Assembly: GCF_001662305.1 (NCBI RefSeq)
Contig: NZ_BDEP01000007.1
Coordinates: 1 to 64,000, forward strand
DNA from: Halomonas caseinilytica
Lineage (GTDB): Bacteria; Pseudomonadota; Gammaproteobacteria; Pseudomonadales; Halomonadaceae
Reading direction: 5' to 3'
DNA: 64,000 nucleotides
The position numbers were made by a program, and so were the translations under genes. Numbering within the stretch: position 1 is the stretch's first letter; every line of letters begins with the position of its first letter. Below are positions 35,198 to 44,305 of the stretch, one piece after another. A model generated the notes under the pieces. The model searched no databases. It was not told the DNA's origin and saw nothing but the letters and a program-made list of their open reading frames with translations.

Positions 35198-35229
35198 AGG
35201 CCCCGCTCGGCATGCACCGAGCGGGGCCT
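35198..35229 (-). other. Intercistronic 13-bp-stem hairpin before glpD
   Basis: AGGCCCCGCTCGG pairs with CCGAGCGGGGCCT around a CATGCA loop, 22 bp upstream of the glpD start. There is no T run on the minus strand next to it, so it is more likely a processing/stability element or a partial attenuator than a terminator. Confidence 0.55.
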
Positions 35230-35294
35230 CAGTCCCGTTCAGGCAACCGGTTACACGATCTTGGAGAGGCCCCGACAGTCGCCGGGGCAACGGA

Positions 35295-35314
35295 GGCGGA
35301 TCAGCTGATCCGCC
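35295..35314 (-). other. 20-bp perfect palindrome just after glpV
   Basis: GGCGGATCAGCTGATCCGCC, six bases after the glpV stop. On RNA it could protect the 3' end of the upstream transporter message and so lower expression of the distal glpD relative to the binding protein. Confidence 0.5.
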
Positions 35315-35320
35315 CCATCA

Positions 35321-37063
35321 TCATTCGCGAGAACCGGCGGCCATCCACGCCTCCATCATCTCGTCATAGGGAACCGTCGTACCCTGCGGCATCTCGTCGT
35401 CGAGCTGCGGTTTCGGCGAACCCGGCTGATCGAGCCAGTACTGCGGGTCACGCTCGTCGTTCAAGCTGGGCGCATAGGTATCGAAGACCTTGGCTCGCGC
35501 CAGGCGCGCCATGATGCTGTCGAGATCCCCCGCCAGGTTGTCGAGCGCCTCCTTGGGCGAGATATCCCCGCTGACCGCCGGCGACAGGTTCTGCCACCAC
35601 AGCGGCGCCATGCGCGGGTAATCCGGCACGTTGGTGGAGGACGGCGTCCAGTTGGATTCGTTCGGGCTGCGATAGAATTCCACCAGACCACCCAGCTTGG
35701 GGGCCATCTCGGTCATCTGTTCGGAGAAGATGTCCGATTCGCGGATCGGCGTCAGACCGGCCATCAGTTTTTCCAGCGATACCGTCTTGGAGACGGTGAA
35801 CTGCGCGAACAGCCAGGCAGCCGTGCGACGATCCTCGGGCGTCGAGTCGAAGAAGGTCCAGGCTCCCACATCTTGATAACCGACCTTCATGCCCTCTTCC
35901 CAGTAAGGCCCCGTCGGGGACGGCGCCATGCGCCACTTGGGATTGCCCTCTTCGTCGGTAACCGGCAGCTCAGGGTCGGTCATGTCGGCCGTGAAAGCGG
36001 TGTACCAGAAGATCTGCTGCGCGACATTGCCCTGAGCCGGCACGGGGCCAGCTTCACCAAAGGTCATGCCGCTGGCTTCGGGCGGGGCATACTTGTCGAG
36101 CCAATCGACCATCTTGGTGACGGCAAACACCGAAGCCGGCGAGTTGGTGGCCCCGCCGCGAGACACGCTGGCCCCGACCGGCTGGCTCTGCTCGTTGACG
36201 CGAATCCCCCAGTCATCCACCGGGTTGCCGAACGGCACGCCGGGACTGCCCATGCCCGCCATGGAGAGCCAGGAGTCATGGAAACGCCAGCCCAGCGACG
36301 GATCGCGACGACCATAGTCCATGTGGCCATAGACCTTCTCCCCATCGATCTCGCCGACATGCTCGGTGAAGAACTCGGCGATGTCTTCGTAGGCGGTCCA
36401 GTTGGTCGGCACGCCCAGGTCATAGCCATAGCGTTCGCGGAACTGCTTTTGCAGATCCTCGCGCTGGAACCAGTCATAGCGGAACCAGTAGAGGTTGGCG
36501 AATTGCTGGGTCGGCAACTGATAGACACTGCCATCCGGGCCGGTGCCATACTGCAAGCCGATGAAATCATCGAGATCCAGGGTCGGCAGCGTGTAGTCGG
36601 CCCACTCGTTTTCCATGGCTTTGGAAAGGTTGATGGTAGTGCCGTAGCGAATGTGCGTGCCGATGGAGTCGGTGTCGTTGACGTAGCCATCGTAGATATT
36701 GCGACCCGACTGCATCTGGGTCTGCATGTTGTTGACGACATCCCCCTCGCCGATGATGTTGTGCGTCACCTCGATGCCCGTCAGCTCGCTGAACGCCTCG
36801 GCCAGCACATCCCGCTCATAGATGTGCGTGGTCAGTCCCTCGGCGACGGTGTTGATCTCCATGCCCTGAAAGGGCTCGGCCGCCTTGGCGAACCACATCA
36901 ATTCTTCGATCTGTTCCTCGCGGGAAAGCGTCGATTCCTGGAAGTGTTCATCGACCAGGCGCTCGGCGATGGCGCGGGCATCCTGATCGTCGGCGTGCAG
37001 AGCACCGCTTGCCAGCATCACACCGGCAGCCAGTAGAGAGAGTCTCATTGTTCTCGCTTTCAT
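35321..37063 (-). CDS. glpV: Glycerol ABC transporter substrate-binding protein (GlpV-type)
   Basis: Large periplasmic binding protein (580 aa). A Sec signal peptide MKARTMRLSLLAAGVMLASGALHA precedes the mature chain. The chain resembles the large extracellular solute-binding proteins encoded with DUF2160 and two ATPases in the rhizobial glpSTPQV glycerol system, and the gene order here is the same. Conserved-looking parts: EGLTTHIYERDVLAEAFSELTGI, GDVVNNMQTQMQSG, PTQQFANLYWFRYDWF. The start at 37063 follows AGAGG. Ligand assignment to glycerol rests on operon context with glpD and on nearby GlpR-like sites. Confidence 0.82.
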   Translation of the reverse strand: MKARTMRLSLLAAGVMLASGALHADDQDARAIAERLVDEHFQESTLSREEQIEELMWFAKAAEPFQGMEINTVAEGLTTHIYERDVLAEAFSELTGIEVTHNIIGEGDVVNNMQTQMQSGRNIYDGYVNDTDSIGTHIRYGTTINLSKAMENEWADYTLPTLDLDDFIGLQYGTGPDGSVYQLPTQQFANLYWFRYDWFQREDLQKQFRERYGYDLGVPTNWTAYEDIAEFFTEHVGEIDGEKVYGHMDYGRRDPSLGWRFHDSWLSMAGMGSPGVPFGNPVDDWGIRVNEQSQPVGASVSRGGATNSPASVFAVTKMVDWLDKYAPPEASGMTFGEAGPVPAQGNVAQQIFWYTAFTADMTDPELPVTDEEGNPKWRMAPSPTGPYWEEGMKVGYQDVGAWTFFDSTPEDRRTAAWLFAQFTVSKTVSLEKLMAGLTPIRESDIFSEQMTEMAPKLGGLVEFYRSPNESNWTPSSTNVPDYPRMAPLWWQNLSPAVSGDISPKEALDNLAGDLDSIMARLARAKVFDTYAPSLNDERDPQYWLDQPGSPKPQLDDEMPQGTTVPYDEMMEAWMAAGSRE

Positions 37064-37120
37064 GTTGACCTCTTGGGTTGTTGTCGTCCGTCCCTGGATA
37101 TTCGGCTCCATGCGTTGCTG

Positions 37121-37393
37121 TCAGCCCCAGCGCATCAGGATCAGCAGCCAGAGCACCGATGCGCCCAGCGCCAGCCAGATGCTGAGCGGGGTGAACCCCA
37201 CCACCACCAGATGAATATAGGCGGCGGAAAGTAGACCGATGAAAAAACGATCACCTCGCGTGGTCGAGATCGGCAGAAAGCCCTTTCGCTCGACTGTCGG
37301 CGAGATGACTTCCCAGGCCGTCATGCCGGCCAGCATGGCCGCGATGACGGTAAAGAAGACCGCGGTGGGCGTGGTCCAGACCATCCATTCCAT
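37121..37393 (-). CDS. DUF2160 small membrane protein of glycerol ABC operon
   Basis: A 90-aa protein with three hydrophobic segments (about 8-28, 50-66, 70-88), starting MEWMVWTTPTAVFF and carrying VISPTVERKGFLPISTTRGDRFFIGLL in the middle loop. Proteins of this family are found between the permease genes and the binding-protein gene of this ABC class; they are probably an accessory membrane subunit. The gene begins 12 bp after glpQ. Confidence 0.8.
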   Translation of the reverse strand: MEWMVWTTPTAVFFTVIAAMLAGMTAWEVISPTVERKGFLPISTTRGDRFFIGLLSAAYIHLVVVGFTPLSIWLALGASVLWLLILMRWG

Positions 37394-37405
37394 GTCGCGC
37401 CCTCC

Positions 37406-38299
<894 letters not shown>

Positions 38300-38300
38300 T

Positions 38301-39182
38301 TCATGCCTCCTTGTTCTTGTCGTCTTTCTGCATGTTCATGATCGCGGTATAGAACACCCAGGTAACCAGCAGGATGATCAGGAAATAGATCAGCGAGAAC
38401 GCCGCCGAGGGCCCCAGATCCTGTTGACCGATGGCCATGGTCGTCAGCGACTGGCTGAGGAAGGTAGTGGAGCTTCCCGGCCCTCCTCCTGTGAGCACGA
38501 AAGGCTCGGCGTAGATCATGAAGGAATGCATGAAGCGCAACAGAACCCCGATCACCAGTACATTGGTGAGCTTGGGCAACTGGATGTAGCGAAAGACCGC
38601 CCACTTCGAGGCGCGATCGATGCGCGCTGCCTGGTAATAGGCATCGGGAATCGAGCGCAGGCCGCTGAAGCAGAGCAGTGCGATCAGCGGCGTCCAGTGC
38701 CAGACATCCATCAGAATGATGGTCGCCCAGGCATCCACGGGGCTTGCCGTGATGTTGTAGCCATAGCCCAGTTCGCGCAGGCTCCAGCCCATCAGGCCGA
38801 TGTCGCCCCGGGAGAATATCTGCCAGATGCTGCCCACCACATTCCAGGGAATCAGCAATGGCATGGTGACCAGGATCAACACCGCCGAGGCCTGCCATCC
38901 CTTCTTGGGCATGAGCAGGGCGATGCCGATACCCAACGGCACCTCGATGGCCAGCACGGTCAGCGAGAAGGCAAACTGACGCAGCACGGCCGCCTGCAGT
39001 GTCGGATCATTGAGCATCTCCTTGAACCATTCGGCACCCGTGAAAAAGCGCGTATGGGCATCGAAGACGTCCTGTACGGAATAGTTCACCACCGTCATCA
39101 GCGGAATGATCGCCGAGAAGGCCACCAACAGCAGCATCGGCAAGATCAGCCACCAGGCCCGGTTGTTGTAGACTTTATTCAT
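38301..39182 (-). CDS. glpP: Glycerol ABC transporter permease (GlpP-type)
   Basis: Inner-membrane permease (293 aa, six segments) of the MalF-like class with EAA loop IPDAYYQAARIDRASKWAVFRYIQLPKL (about 197-224). The start at 39182 overlaps the end of the upstream ATPase gene by 8 bp. Partner of GlpQ in forming the channel for glycerol across the inner membrane. Confidence 0.85.
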   Translation of the reverse strand: MNKVYNNRAWWLILPMLLLVAFSAIIPLMTVVNYSVQDVFDAHTRFFTGAEWFKEMLNDPTLQAAVLRQFAFSLTVLAIEVPLGIGIALLMPKKGWQASAVLILVTMPLLIPWNVVGSIWQIFSRGDIGLMGWSLRELGYGYNITASPVDAWATIILMDVWHWTPLIALLCFSGLRSIPDAYYQAARIDRASKWAVFRYIQLPKLTNVLVIGVLLRFMHSFMIYAEPFVLTGGGPGSSTTFLSQSLTTMAIGQQDLGPSAAFSLIYFLIILLVTWVFYTAIMNMQKDDKNKEA

Positions 39183-40275
39183 GGTCGAACTCCACGCGAT
39201 ATTCGTCGACATACAGGCCGAGATGCGCATCGGGGAAGCGTAGCCAGGCCTGCTCCGTGGGCGTTACCTGATCTTCCTCGATACGGGCCTTGAGCGAGAC
39301 GCTGCCAAGCGTCAGGTAGACGATCGAATAAGTTCCCAGATCCTGCGCATGATCCACGCGAGCCGGCATACCACCCTCCACCGGCTCGGCATGCACCTCG
39401 ACGAATTCAGGTCGGATTCCCAGCTTGATGTTGGAGGAGCTCGCTCGAGCCACGGCATCATGAATGCCCCGCCCGACCGTCAGTTCGGTATCACCGGTCA
39501 TCACGCTCCCGTCGCGCGCCATGACATCCAGGAAATTCATCCCCGGACTGCCGATGAAGTAACCGACGAAGGTATGGTTCGGCGCCTCGAACAGCTCTCT
39601 TGGCGTGCCGAACTGCACCACCTGCCCCTCGTACATCACGGCGATCTTGTCGGCAAAGGTCGAGGCTTCGAGCTGGTCATGGGTTACATAGACCATGGTG
39701 ATCTGAAAGCGCTGATGAATTTCCTTGAGCTTGCGTCTCAGCTTCCACTTGAGCTGTGGGTCGATGACGGTCAAGGGTTCGTCGAACAGGATGGCCGAGA
39801 CATCGTCGCGTACCAGGCCACGCCCCATGGAGACCTTCTGTTTCTCGTCGGCGGTCAGGTTCTTGGCTTTGCGCTTGAGCTGGGCGGTGAGCTCCAGGAC
39901 ATCGGCAACTTCCATGACACGCTCATGGACCCTCGCCTCAGGCGTCTTCACGTTGCGCAACGGAAAGGCGAGGTTGTCGTAGACCGTCATGGTGTCGTAG
40001 ATGACAGGAAACTGGAAAACCTGGGCGATATTGCGTGCTTCCGGCGGCAAGGCATTGACCACCTCACCGTCGAAGAGCACTTCGCCGCTGGAGGGTTCGA
40101 GCAAGCCGGAGATGATGTTGAGCAACGTCGACTTGCCACACCCCGAAGGCCCGAGCAGCGCATAGGCGCCCCCCTGGTGCCAGACGTGATTCATTTCGCG
40201 GATCGCATAGTCTTCCGGTGTCCGCGGGTTTGGCAGGTAAGTGTGGGCCAGGGACCTGAGGGTAATCTCGGCCAT
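39175..40275 (-). CDS. glpT: Glycerol ABC transporter ATPase (GlpT-type)
   Basis: ABC ATPase of 366 aa with regulatory C-terminal TOBE-like domain (about 240-366). Walker A GPSGCGKST, Walker B ILFDEP and switch His in YVTHDQLEA are canonical, but the signature motif reads LTADEKQKVSMGR instead of LSGGQ. It would therefore provide only its nucleotide-binding half to a working site. Start ATG at 40275 (GGGAGG upstream). Not related to the E. coli GlpT antiporter. It partners with the adjacent GlpS-type ATPase. Confidence 0.88.
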   Translation of the reverse strand: MAEITLRSLAHTYLPNPRTPEDYAIREMNHVWHQGGAYALLGPSGCGKSTLLNIISGLLEPSSGEVLFDGEVVNALPPEARNIAQVFQFPVIYDTMTVYDNLAFPLRNVKTPEARVHERVMEVADVLELTAQLKRKAKNLTADEKQKVSMGRGLVRDDVSAILFDEPLTVIDPQLKWKLRRKLKEIHQRFQITMVYVTHDQLEASTFADKIAVMYEGQVVQFGTPRELFEAPNHTFVGYFIGSPGMNFLDVMARDGSVMTGDTELTVGRGIHDAVARASSSNIKLGIRPEFVEVHAEPVEGGMPARVDHAQDLGTYSIVYLTLGSVSLKARIEEDQVTPTEQAWLRFPDAHLGLYVDEYRVEFDHE

Positions 40276-40277
40276 CG

Positions 40278-41366
40278 TCAAACGCCTCCCAGGTGGGCCG
40301 GTATGTGCCTGACCGCGCCCTGCGAATCGAAGGCATAGGCACGTTGGGCGGAAAAATAGAGCGTCACCGGATCATCCACCTCGAAGTGATGCACGCCGGT
40401 CAGGTGGGCCGTCATCGAGAGGTGGTCGTTGCGCACATGCAGGAAGGTTTCGGAACCGCTGATCTCGGCGAGGTCGACGATCATCTCCATGGCGACGTCA
40501 TGCTCGGACACTCGTTCGAGCGACAGGTGGGATGCCCGTACACCGAACCGATAAGCACCAGCGGCCAAGCCACCGAAGCTGGCTGCTGCCGGCAGCCGAT
40601 GTCCATCGGCGAAGGAGACCGAGGCGCCCTCGATGACGCCGTCGATGATGTTGATGGGGGGTTCCGAGAACATTTCGGCGCTCAGAATATCCCGAGGACG
40701 GTGATAGACCTCCTCGGTCGGGCCATACTGAAGCAAGCGCCCTTCGTGCAGTACCGCCGTGTTGCCGCCCAGCGCCAGCGCCTCGGCGGGTTCGGTGGTG
40801 GCATAAACGGCGATGCAGTTACGCTCGCTGAAGACTGCCCGAAGCTCCTCGCGAAATTCCTCGCGGAGCTTGTAGTCCAGATTGACCAGCGGCTCGTCGA
40901 AGAGCACCACGTCGGCATCTTTCACCAGAGCACGTCCCATGGCGGTACGTTGCTGCTGGCCACCAGACAGCTCCAGAGGCTGTCGATCGAGCAGGTGCTC
41001 GATATGCAGCATCTCGGCAATATGCCGCACCCGGCGATCGATCTCGGCACGCCCGACCTTCGCCAGCTTGAGCGGCGAGGCGATGTTGTCGTAGACGGTC
41101 AGGCTGGGATAGTTGATGAACTGCTGATAGACCATCGATACATTGCGATGGCGGACGGAACGGCCGGTCACATCCTCGCCGTCCATCAGGACACGCCCAC
41201 GGGTCGGCGTATCGAGGCCAGCCATCAGCCGCATCAGCGTGGTCTTGCCGGCGAGCGTCCGGCCCAGCAGGACATTGAACGATCCGGGTTCGAGGGACAG
41301 GTTCATGTCGGCGATATGTGTTTCACCGCCGACCACCCGGTCGATGTTTTCTAGGATCAATGACAT
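40278..41366 (-). CDS. glpS: Glycerol ABC transporter ATPase (GlpS-type)
   Basis: First gene of the glycerol operon; ABC ATPase of 362 aa. The P-loop is GRTLAGKTT, the signature LSGGQQQR is intact and Walker B is VVLFDEP, but the switch-loop His is absent (YATTEPAEA where YVTHDQxEA is normal). Together with the neighbour this gives a heterodimer with one complete composite ATP site. The C-terminal regulatory domain spans about 235-362. It ends 2 bp before the ATG of glpT. Confidence 0.88.
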   Translation of the reverse strand: MSLILENIDRVVGGETHIADMNLSLEPGSFNVLLGRTLAGKTTLMRLMAGLDTPTRGRVLMDGEDVTGRSVRHRNVSMVYQQFINYPSLTVYDNIASPLKLAKVGRAEIDRRVRHIAEMLHIEHLLDRQPLELSGGQQQRTAMGRALVKDADVVLFDEPLVNLDYKLREEFREELRAVFSERNCIAVYATTEPAEALALGGNTAVLHEGRLLQYGPTEEVYHRPRDILSAEMFSEPPINIIDGVIEGASVSFADGHRLPAAASFGGLAAGAYRFGVRASHLSLERVSEHDVAMEMIVDLAEISGSETFLHVRNDHLSMTAHLTGVHHFEVDDPVTLYFSAQRAYAFDSQGAVRHIPAHLGGV

Positions 41367-41430
41367 ACGGATCTCGGCTGTTCTTTGTTATGCGATCACG
41401 CTTGAGGCATGCGTAGCATCACGTTAGCCG

Positions 41431-41448
41431 AGATTCGATTTCGGACAC
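41431..41448. promoter_or_regulatory. Candidate GlpR operator, glpS leader
   Basis: AGATTCG-ATTT-CGGACAC, a dyad resembling the GlpR consensus (ATGTTCG-N4-CGAACAT). It lies 65 bp upstream of the glpS start codon and downstream of the TATAAT at 41508-41513. A second site with better half-sites is at 41606-41634. Confidence 0.45.
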
Positions 41449-41507
41449 AAATGTAGTTTAGCGAAAACACTGTCTCGACGACCGAAACTCGTCGAAGATT
41501 ATTCATA

Positions 41508-41513
41508 ATTATA
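41508..41513 (-). promoter_or_regulatory. Possible -10 element of the glycerol ABC operon
   Basis: A perfect TATAAT on the minus strand lies in an AT-rich block (41495-41555) unlike the GC-rich surroundings. No good -35 hexamer is seen at 17 bp, so an activator may be needed. The gene-free stretch 41367-41774 otherwise holds the two GlpR-like sites, a TCGACGA/TCGTCGA dyad at 41475-41495 and the upp terminator. Confidence 0.4.
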
Positions 41514-41605
41514 TGTTTTATATAGATTATTTTTATCAGTAAAACTTTTGTCTACACACAGATGGTCGACATGTCGGATGGACGACGTGCCATGCTCCAC
41601 CACGT

Positions 41606-41634
41606 TTTTTCGATTTCGAACATAACTCGAACAT
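41606..41634. promoter_or_regulatory. Triple GlpR-like half-site array
   Basis: TTTTTCG-ATTT-CGAACAT-AACT-CGAACAT: two exact CGAACAT half-sites and one degenerate partner, spaced by 11 bp, so on one helix face. It is about 95-125 bp upstream of the proposed -10 of the glycerol operon and abuts the upp terminator. It agrees with sites at glpK and at the second glpD. Confidence 0.55.
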
Positions 41635-41663
41635 AAAAAAGGGCCGCTCTAAGCGACCCTTTT
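41635..41663 (-). terminator. Intrinsic terminator of upp (possibly bidirectional)
   Basis: On the minus strand AAAAGGGTCGCT-TAG-AGCGGCCC is followed by TTTTTT. It is 112 bp downstream of the upp stop. An A run on the other side gives some capacity in the opposite direction. Confidence 0.8.
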
Positions 41664-41774
41664 GACATCCCCCGGTCACCACCATGAACCGGGATCCATT
41701 GACGCCCATCAGGCAAGCGAACCGGGATAGGCTATTGGCGATTGGCAGTCACGACGGCGCCCTGCCGCCGTCGA

Positions 41775-42404
41775 TCAGCGCGTGCCGAAGATCTTGTCGC
41801 CCGCGTCCCCCAGACCCGGCACGATGTAGCCATTCTCGTCGAGATGGTCATCCACCGAGGCCGTGTAGATCTCGATGTCCGGATAGTCCCGCTGCACCCG
41901 CTCGATCCCTTCCGGCGCCGCCACCAGGACGATCACCTTCATGTGCTTGCAGCCCCGGTCACGCAGCATGTCCAGGGTCGCCACCATGGAACCGCCGGTT
42001 GCCAGCATCGGGTCGATGACGATGGCCATCCGCTCATCCAGATCGCCGGCAAACTTCGAGAAATACGGCACCGGCTGCAGGGTCTCTTCGTCGCGGTAGA
42101 GGCCCACCACACTGACCCTGGCGCTGGGAATCAGGTCGGTCACGCCTTCCAGCATCCCGAGGCCGGCACGCAGGATCGGCACGATGGTAACCTTCTTTCC
42201 CTTGAGCTGGTTGACGGCAATCGGCTCGCCACTCCATCCCGGAATATCCTGCGTCTCGAGCTCGAGATCCTGAGTCGCCTCGTAGGTGAGCAGCTTGGCC
42301 ACCTCGCCGGCCAACTCACGAAAACTCTTGGTACTGATACCGGCTTCACGCATCAGCCCCAGCTTGTGCTGGACAAGGGGATGTTGAATGGCATGAACAC
42401 TCAT
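41775..42404 (-). CDS. upp: Uracil phosphoribosyltransferase
   Basis: Converts uracil and PRPP to UMP (209 aa). The PRPP-binding loop is [12 protein letters not shown] (about 131-142), and the uracil-binding C-terminus [19 protein letters not shown] is complete. The start at 42404 gives the family N-terminus [21 protein letters not shown] terminator follows. It stands next to ung, gpt and apt in a nucleobase salvage cluster; 160 bp separate it from ung. Confidence 0.95.
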   Translation of the reverse strand: MSVHAIQHPLVQHKLGLMREAGISTKSFRELAGEVAKLLTYEATQDLELETQDIPGWSGEPIAVNQLKGKKVTIVPILRAGLGMLEGVTDLIPSARVSVVGLYRDEETLQPVPYFSKFAGDLDERMAIVIDPMLATGGSMVATLDMLRDRGCKHMKVIVLVAAPEGIERVQRDYPDIEIYTASVDDHLDENGYIVPGLGDAGDKIFGTR

Positions 42405-42563
42405 GGGCGGGAACCTCTTCGGCGGCGATGGGATCGATGGCGGCCTTTGTCGCATGGGGCATGCGCAAATTGCGCGCCATTCTACCCGCATCCTGCGTTG
42501 AGGTTAAGTTGGTCAGCCACAGCCCGGGGCATGGAGCCCAAGGCCGCGGCCAGGCAAGCTGGA

Positions 42564-43247
42564 TCAGGGTTGCTGAGGCAATTGCCAATCGATGGGCGTA
42601 CGACCCTGCTCGGCGAGGAAGGCATTGGCCCGCGAGAAATGGTGGTTGCCGAAAAAGCCGCGATGCGCCGACAGCGGCGAGGGATGGGGCGACTCGAGCA
42701 CCAGGTGGCGGCTGGTGTCCACCAGAGCCTTCTTCTTGCGAGCATGACTGCCCCAGAGCAGGAACACCGTGGGACCGGCATGCTCGTTGACCGTGGCGAT
42801 GGCACGATCAGTGAAGGTCTCCCAGCCACGTCCACGGTGCGAGCCGGCATTGCCCTGCTCCACCGTCAGCGAGGTGTTCAGCAGCAAGACACCCTGTCGC
42901 GCCCAGCTTTCCAGAAAGCCATGGTTGACCGGCTGGAACCCGACGTCGGCGGCCAGTTCCTTGTAGATATTGACCAACGAAGGCGGCACCTGCACGCCGG
43001 GCCGTACCGAGAAACACAAGCCATGCGCCTGGTTCGGGCCGTGATAGGGATCCTGGCCCAGGATCACCACCTTCACTTCGTCGAGCGGCGTCAGCTCGAA
43101 GGCACGAAACCAGTTCGACGAATGCGGATAGATGACCTTGCGGGCTGCTTTCTCCCCGGCCAGGAAATCACGTAATGCCTGCATGTAGGGTGCCTGGAAC
43201 TCGGCACCCAGCCATTGTTGCCAGCTGTCGGGCAGCGGAATGCTCAT
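42564..43247 (-). CDS. ung: Uracil-DNA glycosylase
   Basis: Family 1 UDG removing uracil from DNA (227 aa). The water-activating motif [18 protein letters not shown] (about 60-77, Asp64-equivalent), the uracil-recognition [11 protein letters not shown] and the minor-groove loop [16 protein letters not shown] (about 185-200) are intact. It begins 3 bp downstream of the gpt stop on the same strand. Confidence 0.95.
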   Translation of the reverse strand: MSIPLPDSWQQWLGAEFQAPYMQALRDFLAGEKAARKVIYPHSSNWFRAFELTPLDEVKVVILGQDPYHGPNQAHGLCFSVRPGVQVPPSLVNIYKELAADVGFQPVNHGFLESWARQGVLLLNTSLTVEQGNAGSHRGRGWETFTDRAIATVNEHAGPTVFLLWGSHARKKKALVDTSRHLVLESPHPSPLSAHRGFFGNHHFSRANAFLAEQGRTPIDWQLPQQP

Positions 43248-43250
43248 GGG

Positions 43251-43730
43251 TCACCGCTTGATCTGATCCGCCAGGGGTTCGACATAGGCCACGCCCATGT
43301 CCCAAGGGAACTGAATCCAGCAGTCCTGCGCGACCTCGGTCAGGTACTGGTCCACCAGGGGGCGCCCTTCGGGCTTGGCATAGACCGTCACGAAGTGTGC
43401 CTTGGGCAACATCTCGCGGACCCGCCGCGCCGTCTTGCCGGTATCGACCAGGTCATCGACGAGCAGCCAGCCATCTCCATCATGCTCGACGCCTTTCATG
43501 ACGTCCAGGCCGCCCTGCTCCATGTGGTCGTAGCTCTTGATGCACACCGTGTCGATCAAACGCACGTTGAGTTCTCGTGCGAACAGCGCGGCGGGAATCA
43601 ACCCGCCCCGGGTGATGGCGACGATGCCCTTGAAATCGCGCTCGACGAGCCGATGACAGAGTTCACGCACATCCCGGTGCAACTGATCCCAGGACACGGT
43701 GAAATGCTGATGATAACGATGGGTACTCAT
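43251..43730 (-). CDS. gpt: Xanthine-guanine phosphoribosyltransferase
   Basis: Type I PRTase salvaging xanthine and guanine (159 aa). PRPP motif [14 protein letters not shown] (about 86-99), flexible loop [18 protein letters not shown] and the C-terminal [16 protein letters not shown] match E. coli Gpt. I start it at 43730; a longer frame would run into apt. It lies 7 bp after apt and 3 bp before ung. Confidence 0.93.
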   Translation of the reverse strand: MSTHRYHQHFTVSWDQLHRDVRELCHRLVERDFKGIVAITRGGLIPAALFARELNVRLIDTVCIKSYDHMEQGGLDVMKGVEHDGDGWLLVDDLVDTGKTARRVREMLPKAHFVTVYAKPEGRPLVDQYLTEVAQDCWIQFPWDMGVAYVEPLADQIKR

Positions 43731-43737
43731 GAGCGGC

Positions 43738-44283
43738 TCACTCGTCCTCGGTGAAGGAACAGACCGCGAAGACGCCGAATCCCGCATCGCGGATCCGCTG
43801 GGCACCGCCCAGGTCCGGCAGGTCGACGATCGTCGAGGTCTCGACCACCAGGCCGCCACTGCGGGAGATCAACTTGGCCGCGGCCAGCATGGTGCCGCCG
43901 GTGGCGATCAGGTCATCCACCACCAGAATGCGATCCCCCTCGCGGAAGGCATCGGAATGCAGCTCCACCTCGGCTTCGCCGTATTCCAGCGTGTAGGTTT
44001 CGCTGATGGTCTTGAACGGCAGCTTACCCTTCTTGCGTACCGGCACGAAACTGCAGCCCAACTCATACGCCAGGGGCGCGCCGACGATGAAGCCTCGCGC
44101 ATCAATCGCGGCGATGGCATCGAGGTCCATCTCCTGATAGCGGTGCACGAAGCTGTCTATCAACTTGCGAAACGCCGCACTGTTCTGCAGAAGCGGCGTG
44201 ATATCGCGAAAGTTGACCCCAGGCTGAGGCCAATCGGGGACGGTACGGATCACGGACTTGATGTAGTCGCCGTAGATGCTCAT
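43738..44283 (-). CDS. apt: Adenine phosphoribosyltransferase
   Basis: Converts adenine and PRPP to AMP (181 aa). The PRPP motif [14 protein letters not shown] (about 119-132), the N-terminal [15 protein letters not shown], and [17 protein letters not shown] are all typical. The ATG at 44283 is preferred over a GTG one codon earlier. It is 22 bp downstream of the NCS2 permease gene, an obvious functional partner. Confidence 0.94.
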   Translation of the reverse strand: MSIYGDYIKSVIRTVPDWPQPGVNFRDITPLLQNSAAFRKLIDSFVHRYQEMDLDAIAAIDARGFIVGAPLAYELGCSFVPVRKKGKLPFKTISETYTLEYGEAEVELHSDAFREGDRILVVDDLIATGGTMLAAAKLISRSGGLVVETSTIVDLPDLGGAQRIRDAGFGVFAVCSFTEDE

Positions 44284-44305
44284 CACGAATCTCAGTCAGT
44301 AAGTG

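Noticed and set aside
41742..43175. 477-codon open frame antisense to upp and ung
   Set aside because: Both genes beneath are unmistakable; the frame has no domain character.
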